From Prochlorococcus marinus CUG1435 (GTDB taxonomy: Bacteria; Cyanobacteriota; Cyanobacteriia; PCC-6307; Cyanobiaceae): a stretch of DNA of 64,000 nucleotides. A program made the translations under genes and the position numbers. The number at the start of each line of letters is the position of its first letter. The stretch's first letter is position 1. The notes under the pieces were generated by a model. It ran no database searches, was not told the DNA's origin, and saw only the letters and a list, made by a program, of their open reading frames with translations. Below are positions 1-8,419 of the stretch, piece after piece. The stretch spans positions 1,162,001-1,226,000 of the forward strand of contig JAEPLP010000001.1 of NCBI GenBank assembly GCA_017644375.1. Direction: 5' to 3'.

Positions 1-58
1 TTCAAAAAATAAGAGATTTACTTCAAATAGATTCAAGAAAAAATTTATAGTTTCAACA

Positions 59-1288
59 TTAACTAGAAGCAAAATTTCTAGGATCTTGATCATATCTATG
101 CCTGAAAGGTATCTTATCTATCTCATTGATATCACTACGTGATTCAATTTTATTTAATGATTGTCTTAATAACCTTGCCGAAATAATTGGCATATCTCTT
201 GGAACTGAGATTCTATTTTTTAAGTATCTTAGGGAGATTCCTGAAAGTTTTTTAGGGATTATTACTTCACCTGTGATCATATGGGTTAATGCTGATCTCA
301 ATGATTCCTCAAATGATTCTTTATTGTATGGGTTTACTTTTAGTAAATTTTCTTTATGCTTTATCACTCTATCAAGAGCAATTTTAGCGAAATATTTTGA
401 ATCATAATTTTTGTTTAATTCATAATTACCTAGACCCTCTCCAGTATCTATAAGCTCAGAGAAAATAATCTGTTGTTTATTGCTTTCTTTATAACATCCA
501 CCCATTTGAGGAGGTAAATCATGAGAGTGAGTATGAAAATCTCCTTGAGTGCCTCTATAAACACTTGTCCCTTCAAAAAGGGTAAGCCAGTTATCTACAT
601 AACGGTAATTAGATCTTAAATTAAACCCTTTATAGTAAATCAATGATGCATTTATTCTCTCCATATAGGGAATAAAAATTATATCTCCAACACCAGGCTC
701 TATATCACCCGTATTAGATACTGATGGATCAATAAAACCTGATTTTGATCTACTTAAGATTTCATCGAGTTTTGAAATGGATTCTTTAAAACTTTTTTTT
801 CTAAAAGAGTTATCTATAAAATTAAAGCTTTCTCGGCAGAGCCAACTACACCAAGATCTGAAAATTTCTCTTTCTAATTCTCGAATTTTGATAAGGTGAC
901 TAGATGTTAAAAAAGATCCAAGTGCTCCAAATTCATTTTCTAAAAAAGCAATGATATCGTCACTTTCAGTTATAACTTGCCCTTTAACTTCAATTGCAGG
1001 TAATTTCCCCGATCTGACTTTTTCAAGGAACCAACTTTCTTTTTGACCGTAGCAAAACATATTTATTTTTTTGACTCTGTATGGAATTCTCTTGAATTCA
1101 AGCCATAACCATATCTTCTGACAGTAAGGACACCAAGAATGCCTATCCCTATAGAGGGTAACTAAAACATCATTTTCACTGTGCCCAAATAATCTTAAAT
1201 TTGCGTAGGAATTATTTATACCATGGACTCTATCAAGATCTTCAACTTCAAATTTATTTAAATCATTCCATGTCAAAATCCCATTCAT
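59..1288 (-). CDS. Glutathione S-transferase-like protein with glutaredoxin-type active site
   Basis: The 409-residue protein has a thioredoxin-fold segment at about residues 41-118. It carries a CPYC motif (C53, C56) of the glutaredoxin kind, followed by a proline-bearing stretch (KLPAIEVKG) typical of the glutathione-binding cis-proline loop. The remaining ~290 residues are mostly helical and fit an extended GST C-terminal domain, much longer than in classical GSTs (~220 aa in total). It is divergent from glutathione reductase, 52 bp away, which supports a glutathione-linked redox role. The substrate is unknown. A dithiol CPYC motif suggests disulfide or deglutathionylation chemistry rather than simple conjugation; that is inference. 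Confidence 0.8.
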   Translation of the reverse strand: MNGILTWNDLNKFEVEDLDRVHGINNSYANLRLFGHSENDVLVTLYRDRHSWCPYCQKIWLWLEFKRIPYRVKKINMFCYGQKESWFLEKVRSGKLPAIEVKGQVITESDDIIAFLENEFGALGSFLTSSHLIKIRELEREIFRSWCSWLCRESFNFIDNSFRKKSFKESISKLDEILSRSKSGFIDPSVSNTGDIEPGVGDIIFIPYMERINASLIYYKGFNLRSNYRYVDNWLTLFEGTSVYRGTQGDFHTHSHDLPPQMGGCYKESNKQQIIFSELIDTGEGLGNYELNKNYDSKYFAKIALDRVIKHKENLLKVNPYNKESFEESLRSALTHMITGEVIIPKKLSGISLRYLKNRISVPRDMPIISARLLRQSLNKIESRSDINEIDKIPFRHRYDQDPRNFASS

Positions 1289-1340
1289 TATTTGAATTAA
1301 AGCTATAAACTAACGTTATAATAATTGATTTAAAAAAGTC

Positions 1341-2705
1341 TTGGAATTTGAATTTGATTTAATTGTTGTTGGCGCTGGATCTGGAGGACTCGCGGCGGCT
1401 AAACGTGCGGCTAGTTATGGTGCAAAAGTCGCAATCATAGAAGTAAATCAAATAGGAGGAACTTGCGTGATAAGGGGATGTGTCCCAAAGAAATTGATGG
1501 TTTATGCAGCAAAAAGTAAAAAAAATATGGATTCTTCTGAAGGATATGGATTAAAAAATGAAGGTATTAATTTTGAATCAAATATTCTATTAAAGAATGT
1601 TAGAGAGGAGGTTTCTAGACTAAGTAATTTACATAGAAATTCTTTAAAAAAATTGAATGTGACTGTTTTTGAGGGCTTAGGAAGATTTACTACTCAAAAT
1701 GAATTAGAAATTATTTGTCCAAAAACGAAGAAAATTAAAAATAAAATAAGTTCAAAAAAAATTCTTATTTCAGTTGGAGGTAAACCAAAGAAATTAAATA
1801 TTCCTGGAGTAGATTTGGCATGGACTAGTGATGATATTTTTGAATTAGAAAAGTTTCCCGAATCAATATTAATAGTAGGAGGAGGATATATTGCTTGTGA
1901 ATTTGCTTCTATTTTCAGAAATTTAGGTACTAGAGTAACTCAATTAATTAGAGGTCAACATTTACTTAATGGTTTTGATGAGGATCTTTCTTCATGCTTA
2001 GTGGAATCACCTACTTTTACTGAAATCAATATAATCTCCAATACTCAATTAAAGTCTATAAACAGAGTAAATGGAAATCTGGAATCTATTCTGGACTCGG
2101 GGGATAAACTCCTAACTAGTAATATCCTTATTGCTACAGGAAGAGAACCAAATCTTTTGCCTTTAAATTTAGATTTTTTAAATCTAAAGATGGATGGCCT
2201 ATATTTAGATGTTGATGAATTTAATCAAACAAGCAACTCAAACATTTTTGCAGTTGGCGATATCATAAATAAACCAAACTTAACTCCAGTAGCAATAGAG
2301 CAAGGGAGAGTTTTTTCGGATAATTTTTTTAATGATCAAAAAAGAAAAGTAAATTATGAATATATTCCTAAGGCCGTCTTTACTATTCCAGAAATTTCAA
2401 CAGTTGGCTTAAGTGAGAAAAGAGCTAAAGAGATTTACTCTGAAAAAAATATAAAAATTTTCAAATGCAAATTTACCCCTATGTCTAATACCTTTAAAAA
2501 GAATAAATCAAAATGTATGTTGAAGATTGTAGTTCATAAGCTGACTGACAAAGTCCTGGGATGTCATATGTTTGGTGAAACATCATCTGAGATTATTCAA
2601 ATGGCATCAATTTCATTAAATGCAGGGATAACAAAAAAAGACTTTGATATTACTATGGCTTTGCACCCAACTATCTCAGAAGAATTTGTAACTATGTATG
2701 GATAA
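1341..2705 (+). CDS. gor: Glutathione reductase (NADPH)
   Basis: A 454-residue flavoprotein of the pyridine nucleotide-disulfide oxidoreductase family, which reduces glutathione disulfide with NADPH. Visible are the FAD dinucleotide fold GAGSGG (residues 11-16), the redox-active pair C42/C47 in GTCVIRGCVPKK, the second nucleotide-binding motif VGGGYIACEFA near residue 180, the second FAD motif ending in FAVGDI, and the C-terminal HPTISEEF with the catalytic His-Glu. The length is normal. The start is TTG at 1341; no in-frame ATG gives the full N-terminus. It is divergent from the GST-like gene and ends 2 bp from the convergent exchanger gene. Confidence 0.95.
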   Translation: MEFEFDLIVVGAGSGGLAAAKRAASYGAKVAIIEVNQIGGTCVIRGCVPKKLMVYAAKSKKNMDSSEGYGLKNEGINFESNILLKNVREEVSRLSNLHRNSLKKLNVTVFEGLGRFTTQNELEIICPKTKKIKNKISSKKILISVGGKPKKLNIPGVDLAWTSDDIFELEKFPESILIVGGGYIACEFASIFRNLGTRVTQLIRGQHLLNGFDEDLSSCLVESPTFTEINIISNTQLKSINRVNGNLESILDSGDKLLTSNILIATGREPNLLPLNLDFLNLKMDGLYLDVDEFNQTSNSNIFAVGDIINKPNLTPVAIEQGRVFSDNFFNDQKRKVNYEYIPKAVFTIPEISTVGLSEKRAKEIYSEKNIKIFKCKFTPMSNTFKKNKSKCMLKIVVHKLTDKVLGCHMFGETSSEIIQMASISLNAGITKKDFDITMALHPTISEEFVTMYG

Positions 2706-2707
2706 AA

Positions 2708-3787
2708 TTATGAATTAGAAAATTTTAATTTTTCTTGGATAATCAGAAACACTACAAGCAAAGCAAAGTAAATAAACAAACCTATTCTTAATACAGAAAG
2801 GAAGTTAAATCCATTTAGGAAAAGTATCTTATCGAGAATGTAGAAAATATAAAGATTAAGCAAAATAAATCCTTCAATTCTGGTGATTTTCCCTTTGCTC
2901 CAGAAAATTGGTAAGCAGGCAAAGGTAGTTAAAACCATAAAAGGTAAGTCAACTTTTATTAGACTTTGTTCAATTACTAAACCTTTAAATCCTGAAAAAA
3001 TACTGCAACTTCCCAGGATTAGAAGTTGATTGAGCAAATTGCTTCCAATTACATTCCCAATCGCAAGATCTGTTTTGCCTTTAAATGCAGCAATTATTGA
3101 AGTTACTAATTCCGGTAAAGATGTCCCAGTTGCGACGATAGTTAAACCAATAACAATTTCATTGACACCCAAAAGAGTAGCAAGCGTTTGAGAACCATTT
3201 ACTAAAATATTTGAACCAAAGCTTAAAAGAAATATTCCCAATATTAACTTTAGTAAAAGATTAATCTTTCCTTTATAGTTATCTTGTAATTCTTCTATCT
3301 CTGGTTCAGCATCTTTTGTCTCCTCTCCTTTCTCATTGATAGTTTTGATTTCCCATATTGTATTTAAGATTAAACAAAATATTAGAAAAACCCCAGCTTG
3401 TAATGTTAATAAGCCTGTTGATGACATAGCCCAAACTGCACAAGAAATTGCCATTAAAAGAGGCACATCTCTTCTGACTATTCTGCTTTTTACTTTAAGG
3501 GGTGTTATCAATGAGCTTATACCCAAAACAACGAGAACATTAAAAATATTGCTTCCAATTACATTGCTAGCCGCAAGCGAATCACTCCCTTTTAAAATTG
3601 AACTTAAACTTACCAATAACTCAGGAGAGCTTGTTCCAAGAGAAACAACGGTTAAACCAATTACTATTTGAGGTATTCCTAAAATTAAAGATAAAAATAT
3701 GGCTCCTTGAATAAAGAACTCTCCTCCAGCAAAAAGTAGAACTACGCCTAAAACTATTTCTATTATTGGAAATAAAAAATCACTCAT
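2708..3787 (-). CDS. Na+/Ca2+ exchanger family membrane protein (CaCA)
   Basis: A 359-residue inner-membrane protein with about ten hydrophobic helices. The two inverted alpha-repeats that form the ion pathway are plain: GLTVVSLGTSSPELLVS followed by SNVIGSNIFN in the first half, and GLTIVATGTSLPELVTS followed by GNVIGSNLLNQ in the second. The paired GTS(S/L)PE signatures define the Ca2+:cation antiporter superfamily, YrbG-like branch. A charged cytosolic loop (about residues 145-170) separates the halves. It probably exports Ca2+ in exchange for Na+ or H+; the exact ions cannot be read from sequence. It is transcribed away from pyrC, with a 118-bp divergent spacer. Confidence 0.88.
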   Translation of the reverse strand: MSDFLFPIIEIVLGVVLLFAGGEFFIQGAIFLSLILGIPQIVIGLTVVSLGTSSPELLVSLSSILKGSDSLAASNVIGSNIFNVLVVLGISSLITPLKVKSRIVRRDVPLLMAISCAVWAMSSTGLLTLQAGVFLIFCLILNTIWEIKTINEKGEETKDAEPEIEELQDNYKGKINLLLKLILGIFLLSFGSNILVNGSQTLATLLGVNEIVIGLTIVATGTSLPELVTSIIAAFKGKTDLAIGNVIGSNLLNQLLILGSCSIFSGFKGLVIEQSLIKVDLPFMVLTTFACLPIFWSKGKITRIEGFILLNLYIFYILDKILFLNGFNFLSVLRIGLFIYFALLVVFLIIQEKLKFSNS

Positions 3788-3862
3788 ATTTAGGCTTTTA
3801 TTTAGATAATAAAAATTTTCATAATTGTTTAATAACTATCCTCGAATATCTATAATTTATTG

Positions 3863-3889
3863 TCAATTTTAAATTGCTGTTAAAATTGA
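3863..3889. repeat. Perfect 10-bp inverted repeat in the exchanger-pyrC divergent spacer
   Basis: Arms 3863-3872 and 3880-3889 are exact reverse complements around a 7-base loop. The right arm ends 16 bp before the pyrC start. It could be an operator or a leader hairpin. Both arms are 80% A/T, so chance is possible. Confidence 0.4.
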
Positions 3890-3905
3890 TTAAATAGAAA
3901 AAATT

Positions 3906-4955
3906 TTGAAGACTTTAACCATAATAAAACCTGATGATTGGCATTTACACTTAAGGGAAGGTCTTGTATTAAAAAATATCATTCATTTTACTTCAGAATA
4001 TTTTGGAAGAGCTATCGTTATGCCGAATACTAAAACTCCAATTACATCTGTTGAAAGCGCTACCTCTTACAAAAAATCTATTTTTGAAGCTTTACCAGAA
4101 AGTTCTAAGTTTGAACCATTAATGACAATGTATCTTACAGATGAGACTGATAAAGCAGAACTAATAAATGGTTTCAAAAATAATATCTTTTTCGCAGCAA
4201 AATTATACCCTGCTAATGCGACAACAAATTCCAGTCATGGAGTTAAGAAAATAGAAAATCTATATAAGATTTTCGAATCAATGCAAGATAATGGAATTCC
4301 TCTTTTGATTCACGGGGAAGTGACTGATTCTGAAGTAGATGTATTCGATAGAGAAGAAGTTTTTATAGATAAAGAACTCTCTCAAATAACTAAAAGATTT
4401 CCAAAATTAAAAATCGTTTTAGAACATATAACAACCTCTTATGCAGTTGATTTTGTTCAAGAAAATAATATTGGAGCTACTATCACTCCCCATCATTTGC
4501 ATATAAACAGAAATGCAATGTTTTTTGGAGGCTTAAATAGTGATTTTTACTGCTTGCCAGTTGCTAAGAGGGAAAATAATAGACTCGCTTTAAGGAGAGC
4601 TGCAACAAGTGGAAAAAAATGTTTTTTCTTGGGAACTGACTCTGCTCCACACCTTAGGAATTGGAAGGCTTTTTGTGGATGTGCTGGCATTTTTAATTCG
4701 CCAGTAGCAATAGAAAGCTATCTAACAGTATTCGAAGAAGAAGATGCTTTAGATAATTTTGAAAAGTTTGCAAGTTTAAATGGCCCTAATTTTTATAATG
4801 TTTCCCCAAATAAAGAAAAATTAAAATTAGTTTCTAGACCTAATAAAATTAAAGAATTTATTGATGTCGTTGAAGAAGAAACTATTGTCGGACAAATAAA
4901 ACCATTTCATGCAGGCGAAATTTTACAATGGCAAGTAGAAGGGATAGTAAATTAA
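3906..4955 (+). CDS. pyrC: Dihydroorotase
   Basis: The 349-residue enzyme cyclises N-carbamoyl-aspartate to dihydroorotate, the third step of pyrimidine synthesis, in the cytosol. Metal-site residues of the class II (E. coli PyrC) type are present: H13 and H15 in DDWHLHLREG, the lysine that becomes carboxylated (K99 in FAAKLYPANAT), H136 in LLIHGEV, H174 in VLEHITT, and catalytic D245 in LGTDSAPH. The length is typical. The start is TTG at 3906, which gives the expected N-terminus immediately before the HxH motif. It stands alone on the plus strand ahead of tRNA-Leu. Confidence 0.96.
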   Translation: MKTLTIIKPDDWHLHLREGLVLKNIIHFTSEYFGRAIVMPNTKTPITSVESATSYKKSIFEALPESSKFEPLMTMYLTDETDKAELINGFKNNIFFAAKLYPANATTNSSHGVKKIENLYKIFESMQDNGIPLLIHGEVTDSEVDVFDREEVFIDKELSQITKRFPKLKIVLEHITTSYAVDFVQENNIGATITPHHLHINRNAMFFGGLNSDFYCLPVAKRENNRLALRRAATSGKKCFFLGTDSAPHLRNWKAFCGCAGIFNSPVAIESYLTVFEEEDALDNFEKFASLNGPNFYNVSPNKEKLKLVSRPNKIKEFIDVVEEETIVGQIKPFHAGEILQWQVEGIVN

Positions 4956-5004
4956 AAAATTAGATTTAATCTGACAATTAAAAGTGTAAATATTCCAATT
5001 TTTC

Positions 5005-5034
5005 TTGGTTAAATGGGTTGCTTTCGGCTACGAT
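5005..5034 (+). promoter_or_regulatory. Putative sigma70-type promoter for tRNA-Leu
   Basis: TTGGTT (5005-5010) and TACGAT (5029-5034) are separated by 18 bp and lie 21 bp upstream of the tRNA 5' end. The spacing and position fit a -35/-10 pair; the call rests on motif resemblance only. Confidence 0.4.
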
Positions 5035-5055
5035 AAAAAAGCGCAAATTCCTTTT

Positions 5056-5141
5056 GGGAGTGTGGCGGAATTGGTAGACGCGCCGGACTTAAAATCCGTC
5101 GAGCGATTTAGCTCGTGGGGGTTCAAGTCCCCCCACTCCCA
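5056..5141 (+). tRNA. tRNA-Leu, anticodon TAA
   Basis: The 86-base gene folds as a class II tRNA. The acceptor arm GGGAGTG (5056-5062) pairs with CACTCCC (5134-5140), followed by discriminator A at 5141. The D-arm contains TTGGTAGA, the anticodon loop reads CTTAAAA with anticodon TAA (UUA codons), a long variable arm (cgtcgagcgatttagctcg) marks a leucine/serine-type tRNA, and the T-loop is GTTCAAGTC. The CCA end is not encoded. UUA is expected to be a heavily used codon in such an AT-rich genome. Confidence 0.97.
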
Positions 5142-5219
5142 TTATTTAATTATTTATTTTTAGTTCTGACGATAACTTCCAATAGTTGTTATGTTTTAAC
5201 TAAGAAAACACAAATCAAA

Positions 5220-5453
5220 ATGGAAAGTTTTTTTAATAATTCATTCGCTACTTTAATTGCCTATATTGGAATTATTTCTACCTATTTATTGGTTATTCCA
5301 TTATTTCTGTTTTACTGGATGAATAATAGATGGAATATTATGGGCAAATTTGAAAGATTAGGAATTTATGGCCTTGTATTTCTTTTCTTCCCAGGTTTAA
5401 TTTTATTTTCTCCATTTTTAAATCTCAGACTAAGAGGAAGCGGTAAAGGGTAA
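5220..5453 (+). CDS. ndhL: NAD(P)H-quinone oxidoreductase subunit L
   Basis: A 77-residue thylakoid membrane subunit specific to the cyanobacterial/plastid NDH-1 complex, which serves cyclic electron flow and respiration. It has two hydrophobic helices (about residues 10-31 and 47-68) separated by the conserved polar segment [17 protein letters not shown], and ends in an arginine/glycine-rich tail. I start it at ATG 5220. The open frame extends upstream into the tRNA, but the NdhL family begins here and upstream codons would lie inside the tRNA. The next gene follows after 4 bp, suggesting one transcript. Confidence 0.92.
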   Translation: MESFFNNSFATLIAYIGIISTYLLVIPLFLFYWMNNRWNIMGKFERLGIYGLVFLFFPGLILFSPFLNLRLRGSGKG

Positions 5454-5457
5454 ATAA

Positions 5458-5778
5458 TTGACTAAAGGTAAAGTTATACAAATAGGATTATTTATTTCAT
5501 TTATAGGATTAATTAGTTATAAATTTGCACCGCAAATTGGTATCGACAATCTTACCGCTACTACACTCTCAAGTTGTATTTTGATTTTGATTGTTATTAC
5601 ATGGGTAACATCTTATGTTTATAGAGTTGTAAATGGAAAAATGACTTTCATGGAACAAAGGAAGCGTTATAGAAAAGAGTATGAAAAAGTTGTTAATGAT
5701 AAACTAGAAACCAAATTCAATGCATTATCAAAGAAAGAGCAGCAAAAACTAATGGAAGATTTGGAGAAAAATCCATAA
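5458..5778 (+). CDS. DUF3007 family membrane protein
   Basis: A 106-residue protein with two predicted membrane helices (about residues 5-24 and 37-56) and a basic/acidic C-terminal tail rich in Lys, Glu and Arg that should lie in the cytosol or stroma side. It matches, as I recall it, the cyanobacterial/plant-plastid DUF3007 family, often found next to ndhL. The start is TTG at 5458, 4 bp after ndhL. Conserved linkage to ndhL suggests a role with thylakoid NDH-1 or membrane assembly, but no function is established from the sequence. Confidence 0.75.
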   Translation: MTKGKVIQIGLFISFIGLISYKFAPQIGIDNLTATTLSSCILILIVITWVTSYVYRVVNGKMTFMEQRKRYRKEYEKVVNDKLETKFNALSKKEQQKLMEDLEKNP

Positions 5779-5806
5779 ATTTTTCATAGAAAAAATTAAA
5801 AAAATC

Positions 5807-6646
5807 ATGAAAGATAACAAAATGCAAATTACTAAAAATGAGTCTTTATCTAAGGTAGATGAGAAGTTTTGTGAGTTAAAAAATAATAAAAAATTAGCTT
5901 TGATGCCCTTTATAATGGCTGGAGATCCCAATATTGAAATAACTTCTGAGATCTTATTAAAGTTACAAGAAAATGGAGCTGACCTAATTGAATTAGGTAT
6001 CCCTTACAGTGATCCACTTGCAGACGGACCTGTTATTCAAGTGGCTGCCTCTCGCGCCTTAAAGTCAGGTACTAACCCAAGAAAAGTAATTAAACTTTTA
6101 GACTCTTTAAAAGGTAAATTAAATATTCCCATCATCCTTTTTTCTTACCTAAATCCATTACTATGTTTTGGCTTCGAAAAGTTTTGTGAGATTTCATCTA
6201 ATGCTGGAGTTTCTGGACTAATAGTTCCTGATCTACCTCTGGAGGAAGCTTATAAATTTTCCAAAATAGTTAGTAACTATTCTATGGACCTGATTTTATT
6301 GGTTGCTCCAACTACTCCTTTTGAAAGAATGAAACAAATATCAAATCATACAAAAGGCTTTACTTATTTAGTTAGTGTTACGGGCGTCACCGGGGAGAGA
6401 AACGAGATGGAAAATAGAGTAGAAAATCTTATTGCTAAATTAAAAGAAGTAAACACTAATCCAATTGCGGTTGGTTTTGGCATATCCACCCCTGAACATG
6501 TGAGTAAAGTGCGTGAATGGGGAGCAGATGGAGTAATTATTGGTAGTGCATTTGTAAAACGAATATCTAGTTCAAGTGGGAAAAATGTTGTCGATAATGT
6601 TGGCAAATTTTGTAAGGATATGCGTTTAGCTGCTGATCAAAAATAA
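5807..6646 (+). CDS. trpA: Tryptophan synthase alpha chain
   Basis: The 279-residue TIM-barrel subunit cleaves indole-3-glycerol phosphate and channels indole to TrpB. The catalytic acids are seen as E62 and D69 in IELGIPYSDPLADGP. The phosphate-binding loop near the C-terminus reads VGFGISTPEHV, followed by GADGVIIGSAFVK. The length is close to the family norm (~270 aa). ATG 5807 is used; ATG 5822 is possible and would remove five residues. trpB is not adjacent. It lies 28 bp after the DUF3007 gene, so it may share the ndhL transcript. Confidence 0.95.
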   Translation: MKDNKMQITKNESLSKVDEKFCELKNNKKLALMPFIMAGDPNIEITSEILLKLQENGADLIELGIPYSDPLADGPVIQVAASRALKSGTNPRKVIKLLDSLKGKLNIPIILFSYLNPLLCFGFEKFCEISSNAGVSGLIVPDLPLEEAYKFSKIVSNYSMDLILLVAPTTPFERMKQISNHTKGFTYLVSVTGVTGERNEMENRVENLIAKLKEVNTNPIAVGFGISTPEHVSKVREWGADGVIIGSAFVKRISSSSGKNVVDNVGKFCKDMRLAADQK

Positions 6647-6729
6647 ATTATTTTACTAGAGAATAATATGATTAAAAAAATTAGATTAAGGGATTTATAG
6701 ACTAATTATTAAAAATAATTTTATTATCT

Positions 6730-7098
6730 TTAGTGATCTTTGGTAGGTAATAAGCTTATTATTTTACCTTTCTTTTTAAACTTGATTTCAAAATTATCAC
6801 CTGCTTTTAGGTCTAGAAGTGTTGTGTATGCTTTGCCAATTAAGAGATTACCATTCCCCTGGACAGTAGCTATGTAGCTCAATTTCCTTCCCCCTTTGCC
6901 AATTCCACCCGTTTCGCCCTCGCTGCTACTTTTATATCCTTGAGCTTCAGCAATAGCCTTATAATATGCATTATAGTTTTTTCTTTTCTTACCATTTTTG
7001 GATTTAGAAAAATATCCACAAGCTAGGACTCTTTCTGATTCACTTACACCTTTAAGTTCCTTAGTTTTTGCGATTAATTCACTTCCAGTTAGCTTCAT
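6730..7098 (-). CDS. Cyanobacterial AbrB-like transcription regulator
   Basis: A 122-residue basic protein of the cyAbrB type. These are global regulators in cyanobacteria, linked in other species to nitrogen/carbon balance. The N-terminal part contains KLTGSELIAKTKEL and a lysine-rich NAYYKAIAEAQGY segment. The C-terminal ~50 residues (GNGNLLIGKAYTTLLDL then AGDNFEIKF) form the swapped-hairpin AbrB-like DNA-binding domain. I start it at 7098 (MKLTGSEL), because the 12 extra upstream residues are hydrophobic and do not fit the family. It is a single gene, convergent with trpA and divergent from the YCII-like gene. Confidence 0.82.
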   Translation of the reverse strand: MKLTGSELIAKTKELKGVSESERVLACGYFSKSKNGKKRKNYNAYYKAIAEAQGYKSSSEGETGGIGKGGRKLSYIATVQGNGNLLIGKAYTTLLDLKAGDNFEIKFKKKGKIISLLPTKDH

Positions 7099-7192
7099 AA
7101 ATAATAAATAACAGCTACCAGAATAACATAGCAATTTGTGAGTAATATATGCAATTATTGATTATGTTTTATTCTATTAATTATCTTTAAAA

Positions 7193-7462
7193 ATGGAAAA
7201 ATTTGTAGTTTTTGGTGAGTACTGTAAAGATGTAATGATTAAAAGAAAACCTTTTCGCGATCAACATCTTAATAGACTTAAAAAATTAAAAGATCGCGAT
7301 ATTCTTGTTACATTAGGGCCAACAAAATGTACCAAATATTTGTTTGGAATTTTTAATGCTAATGATGTGAAGGAGTTGAAAAATCTTATTGAGGAGGACA
7401 TATATTGGGAAAAAGGTATATGGATTAATTATGATATTTATCCATGGATTCAGGCATTTTGA
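7193..7462 (+). CDS. YCII-related small protein
   Basis: An 89-residue protein with the ferredoxin-like alpha/beta layout of the YCII family: an opening strand (EKFVVFGEY), RDQHLNRLKKLKDRDILVTLGP with the family's conserved HL...L..GP pattern, and a closing segment EKGIWINYDIYPW. Some YCII proteins are peroxidases or dehalogenases that use a His-Asp pair; only the histidine (in RDQHL) is obvious here. The gene stands alone with long AT-rich flanks. The function is unknown. Confidence 0.7.
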   Translation: MEKFVVFGEYCKDVMIKRKPFRDQHLNRLKKLKDRDILVTLGPTKCTKYLFGIFNANDVKELKNLIEEDIYWEKGIWINYDIYPWIQAF

Positions 7463-7692
7463 ATATGATTTACGAAAATATTTAAGTAATTATTAATTAT
7501 TAATTGAAAAAAATTAATTTAAATGAAAACACATAATATTTTTGCTTTAATAATATAGTTATTTATCATATTTAGGATTTAACACTATATTTAGTTAATA
7601 GTTAGTTTTAAGAGGTTATTTTATTTTTAAATAAAAAATAATGTTTTAAATATTATTTTAAATATTATTTTAAATATTATTTTAAATATTAT
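7463..7692. other. AT-rich convergent intergenic spacer
   Basis: These 230 bases between two convergent genes are almost pure A/T. They hold no convincing reading frame or RNA gene; the only structure I see is the 12-bp tandem array at their right end. Confidence 0.6.
7644..7691. repeat. Exact 12-bp tandem repeat, 4 copies
   Basis: The unit TTTTAAATATTA is repeated four times without a mismatch (7644-7691), ending 1 bp before the stop codon of the minus-strand HTH gene. Exact periodicity in such AT-rich DNA points to slippage-prone sequence; a bent-DNA or 3'-end role is possible but unproven. Confidence 0.9.
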
Positions 7693-8013
7693 TTATTCGC
7701 TAATATCTTCATTTATCTGGTTTACTAATGAGTCGATATCTAATTGATTATATGGAGGTGTTTCTTTTGTTCCTCGATAATCATTATTGATATTGTTTAA
7801 CCATTTTTGCTCAATCAAAATAAGATTTTTTGCAATATTGAAGATGCCGCCTTTTTTATATAATTCTTTAATTTTGAGAATAATCTCAGAGGTTCTGCTA
7901 GATTTAATGTCTAATTCATTTGCTAAGTCTTTTTGGGAAAATCCATGAGATTTTAACCATTCTTTAATGAATGAGATGAGTTCTTTTTCTTCCTGTATAG
8001 ATAATTTACTCAT
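7693..8013 (-). CDS. Small helix-turn-helix protein, unknown target
   Basis: A 106-residue protein. Residues ~25-45 (FSQKDLANELDIKSSRTSEI) look like an HTH: two helices joined by a short turn, as in Cro/C1 or resolvase-like folds. The rest is polar and helical with an acidic C-terminus, and no enzymatic motif is seen. It starts directly on the stop of the DUF1232 gene (TGAATG, no spacer), so the two are almost certainly co-transcribed and possibly translationally coupled. I infer a DNA-binding regulator, not a named family. Confidence 0.65.
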   Translation of the reverse strand: MSKLSIQEEKELISFIKEWLKSHGFSQKDLANELDIKSSRTSEIILKIKELYKKGGIFNIAKNLILIEQKWLNNINNDYRGTKETPPYNQLDIDSLVNQINEDISE

Positions 8014-8382
8014 TCAATAAAAAGGAAATAACTTATTAAGCTTATTCTCTGCTCTTGCTCTTATTGAAGGAGTCATGTATTTGCTCCATATGCTGAGTAC
8101 CGCTGTTAGGGCTACAAAATCATCACTAAAACCAACTAAAGGCATAAAGTCGGGGAAAAGATCAAATGGCATAATTAAATAGGCTAACGCAGCCATTAAT
8201 GAAACTCTTACTTGTGCTGGAGTATAAGGATCTAAAGCCATCTCTAAAACTTCTAAGGCAGGTTTGGCAATTGTTCTTCCTGCTTTAATAAGAATTTTGA
8301 TAATGATATTTTCATCAAATGTTGAACTCTCTAAAACTTCTGCATCATAGATTTTTTCTTGGCTTTTGTAATTCTCTTTCAT
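8014..8382 (-). CDS. DUF1232 (YkvA-like) membrane protein
   Basis: A 122-residue protein with the DUF1232 signature: YLIMPFDLFPDFMPLVGFSDDF near residues 66-89, matching the family pattern Y..-P-D-PD-P-G-DD. The segment is hydrophobic and amphipathic and probably membrane-associated. The N-terminal 40 residues are polar. The family function is unknown. It lies between the sigma-factor gene (37 bp upstream) and the HTH gene (adjacent, 0 bp), so all three may form one minus-strand unit. Confidence 0.82.
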   Translation of the reverse strand: MKENYKSQEKIYDAEVLESSTFDENIIIKILIKAGRTIAKPALEVLEMALDPYTPAQVRVSLMAALAYLIMPFDLFPDFMPLVGFSDDFVALTAVLSIWSKYMTPSIRARAENKLNKLFPFY

Positions 8383-8419
8383 CCTTATAAATGAAATTTA
8401 AATATTTTTAATAGAAATT

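Noticed and set aside
126-407. 93-residue frame on the plus strand inside the GST-like gene
   Set aside because: It is fully inside a well-supported gene on the other strand with a clear domain. It has no motif and is a shadow of its coding bias.
5115-5219. Upstream extension of ndhL into the tRNA-Leu gene
   Set aside because: The first codons would be read from the tRNA. NdhL family members begin at the ATG at 5220.
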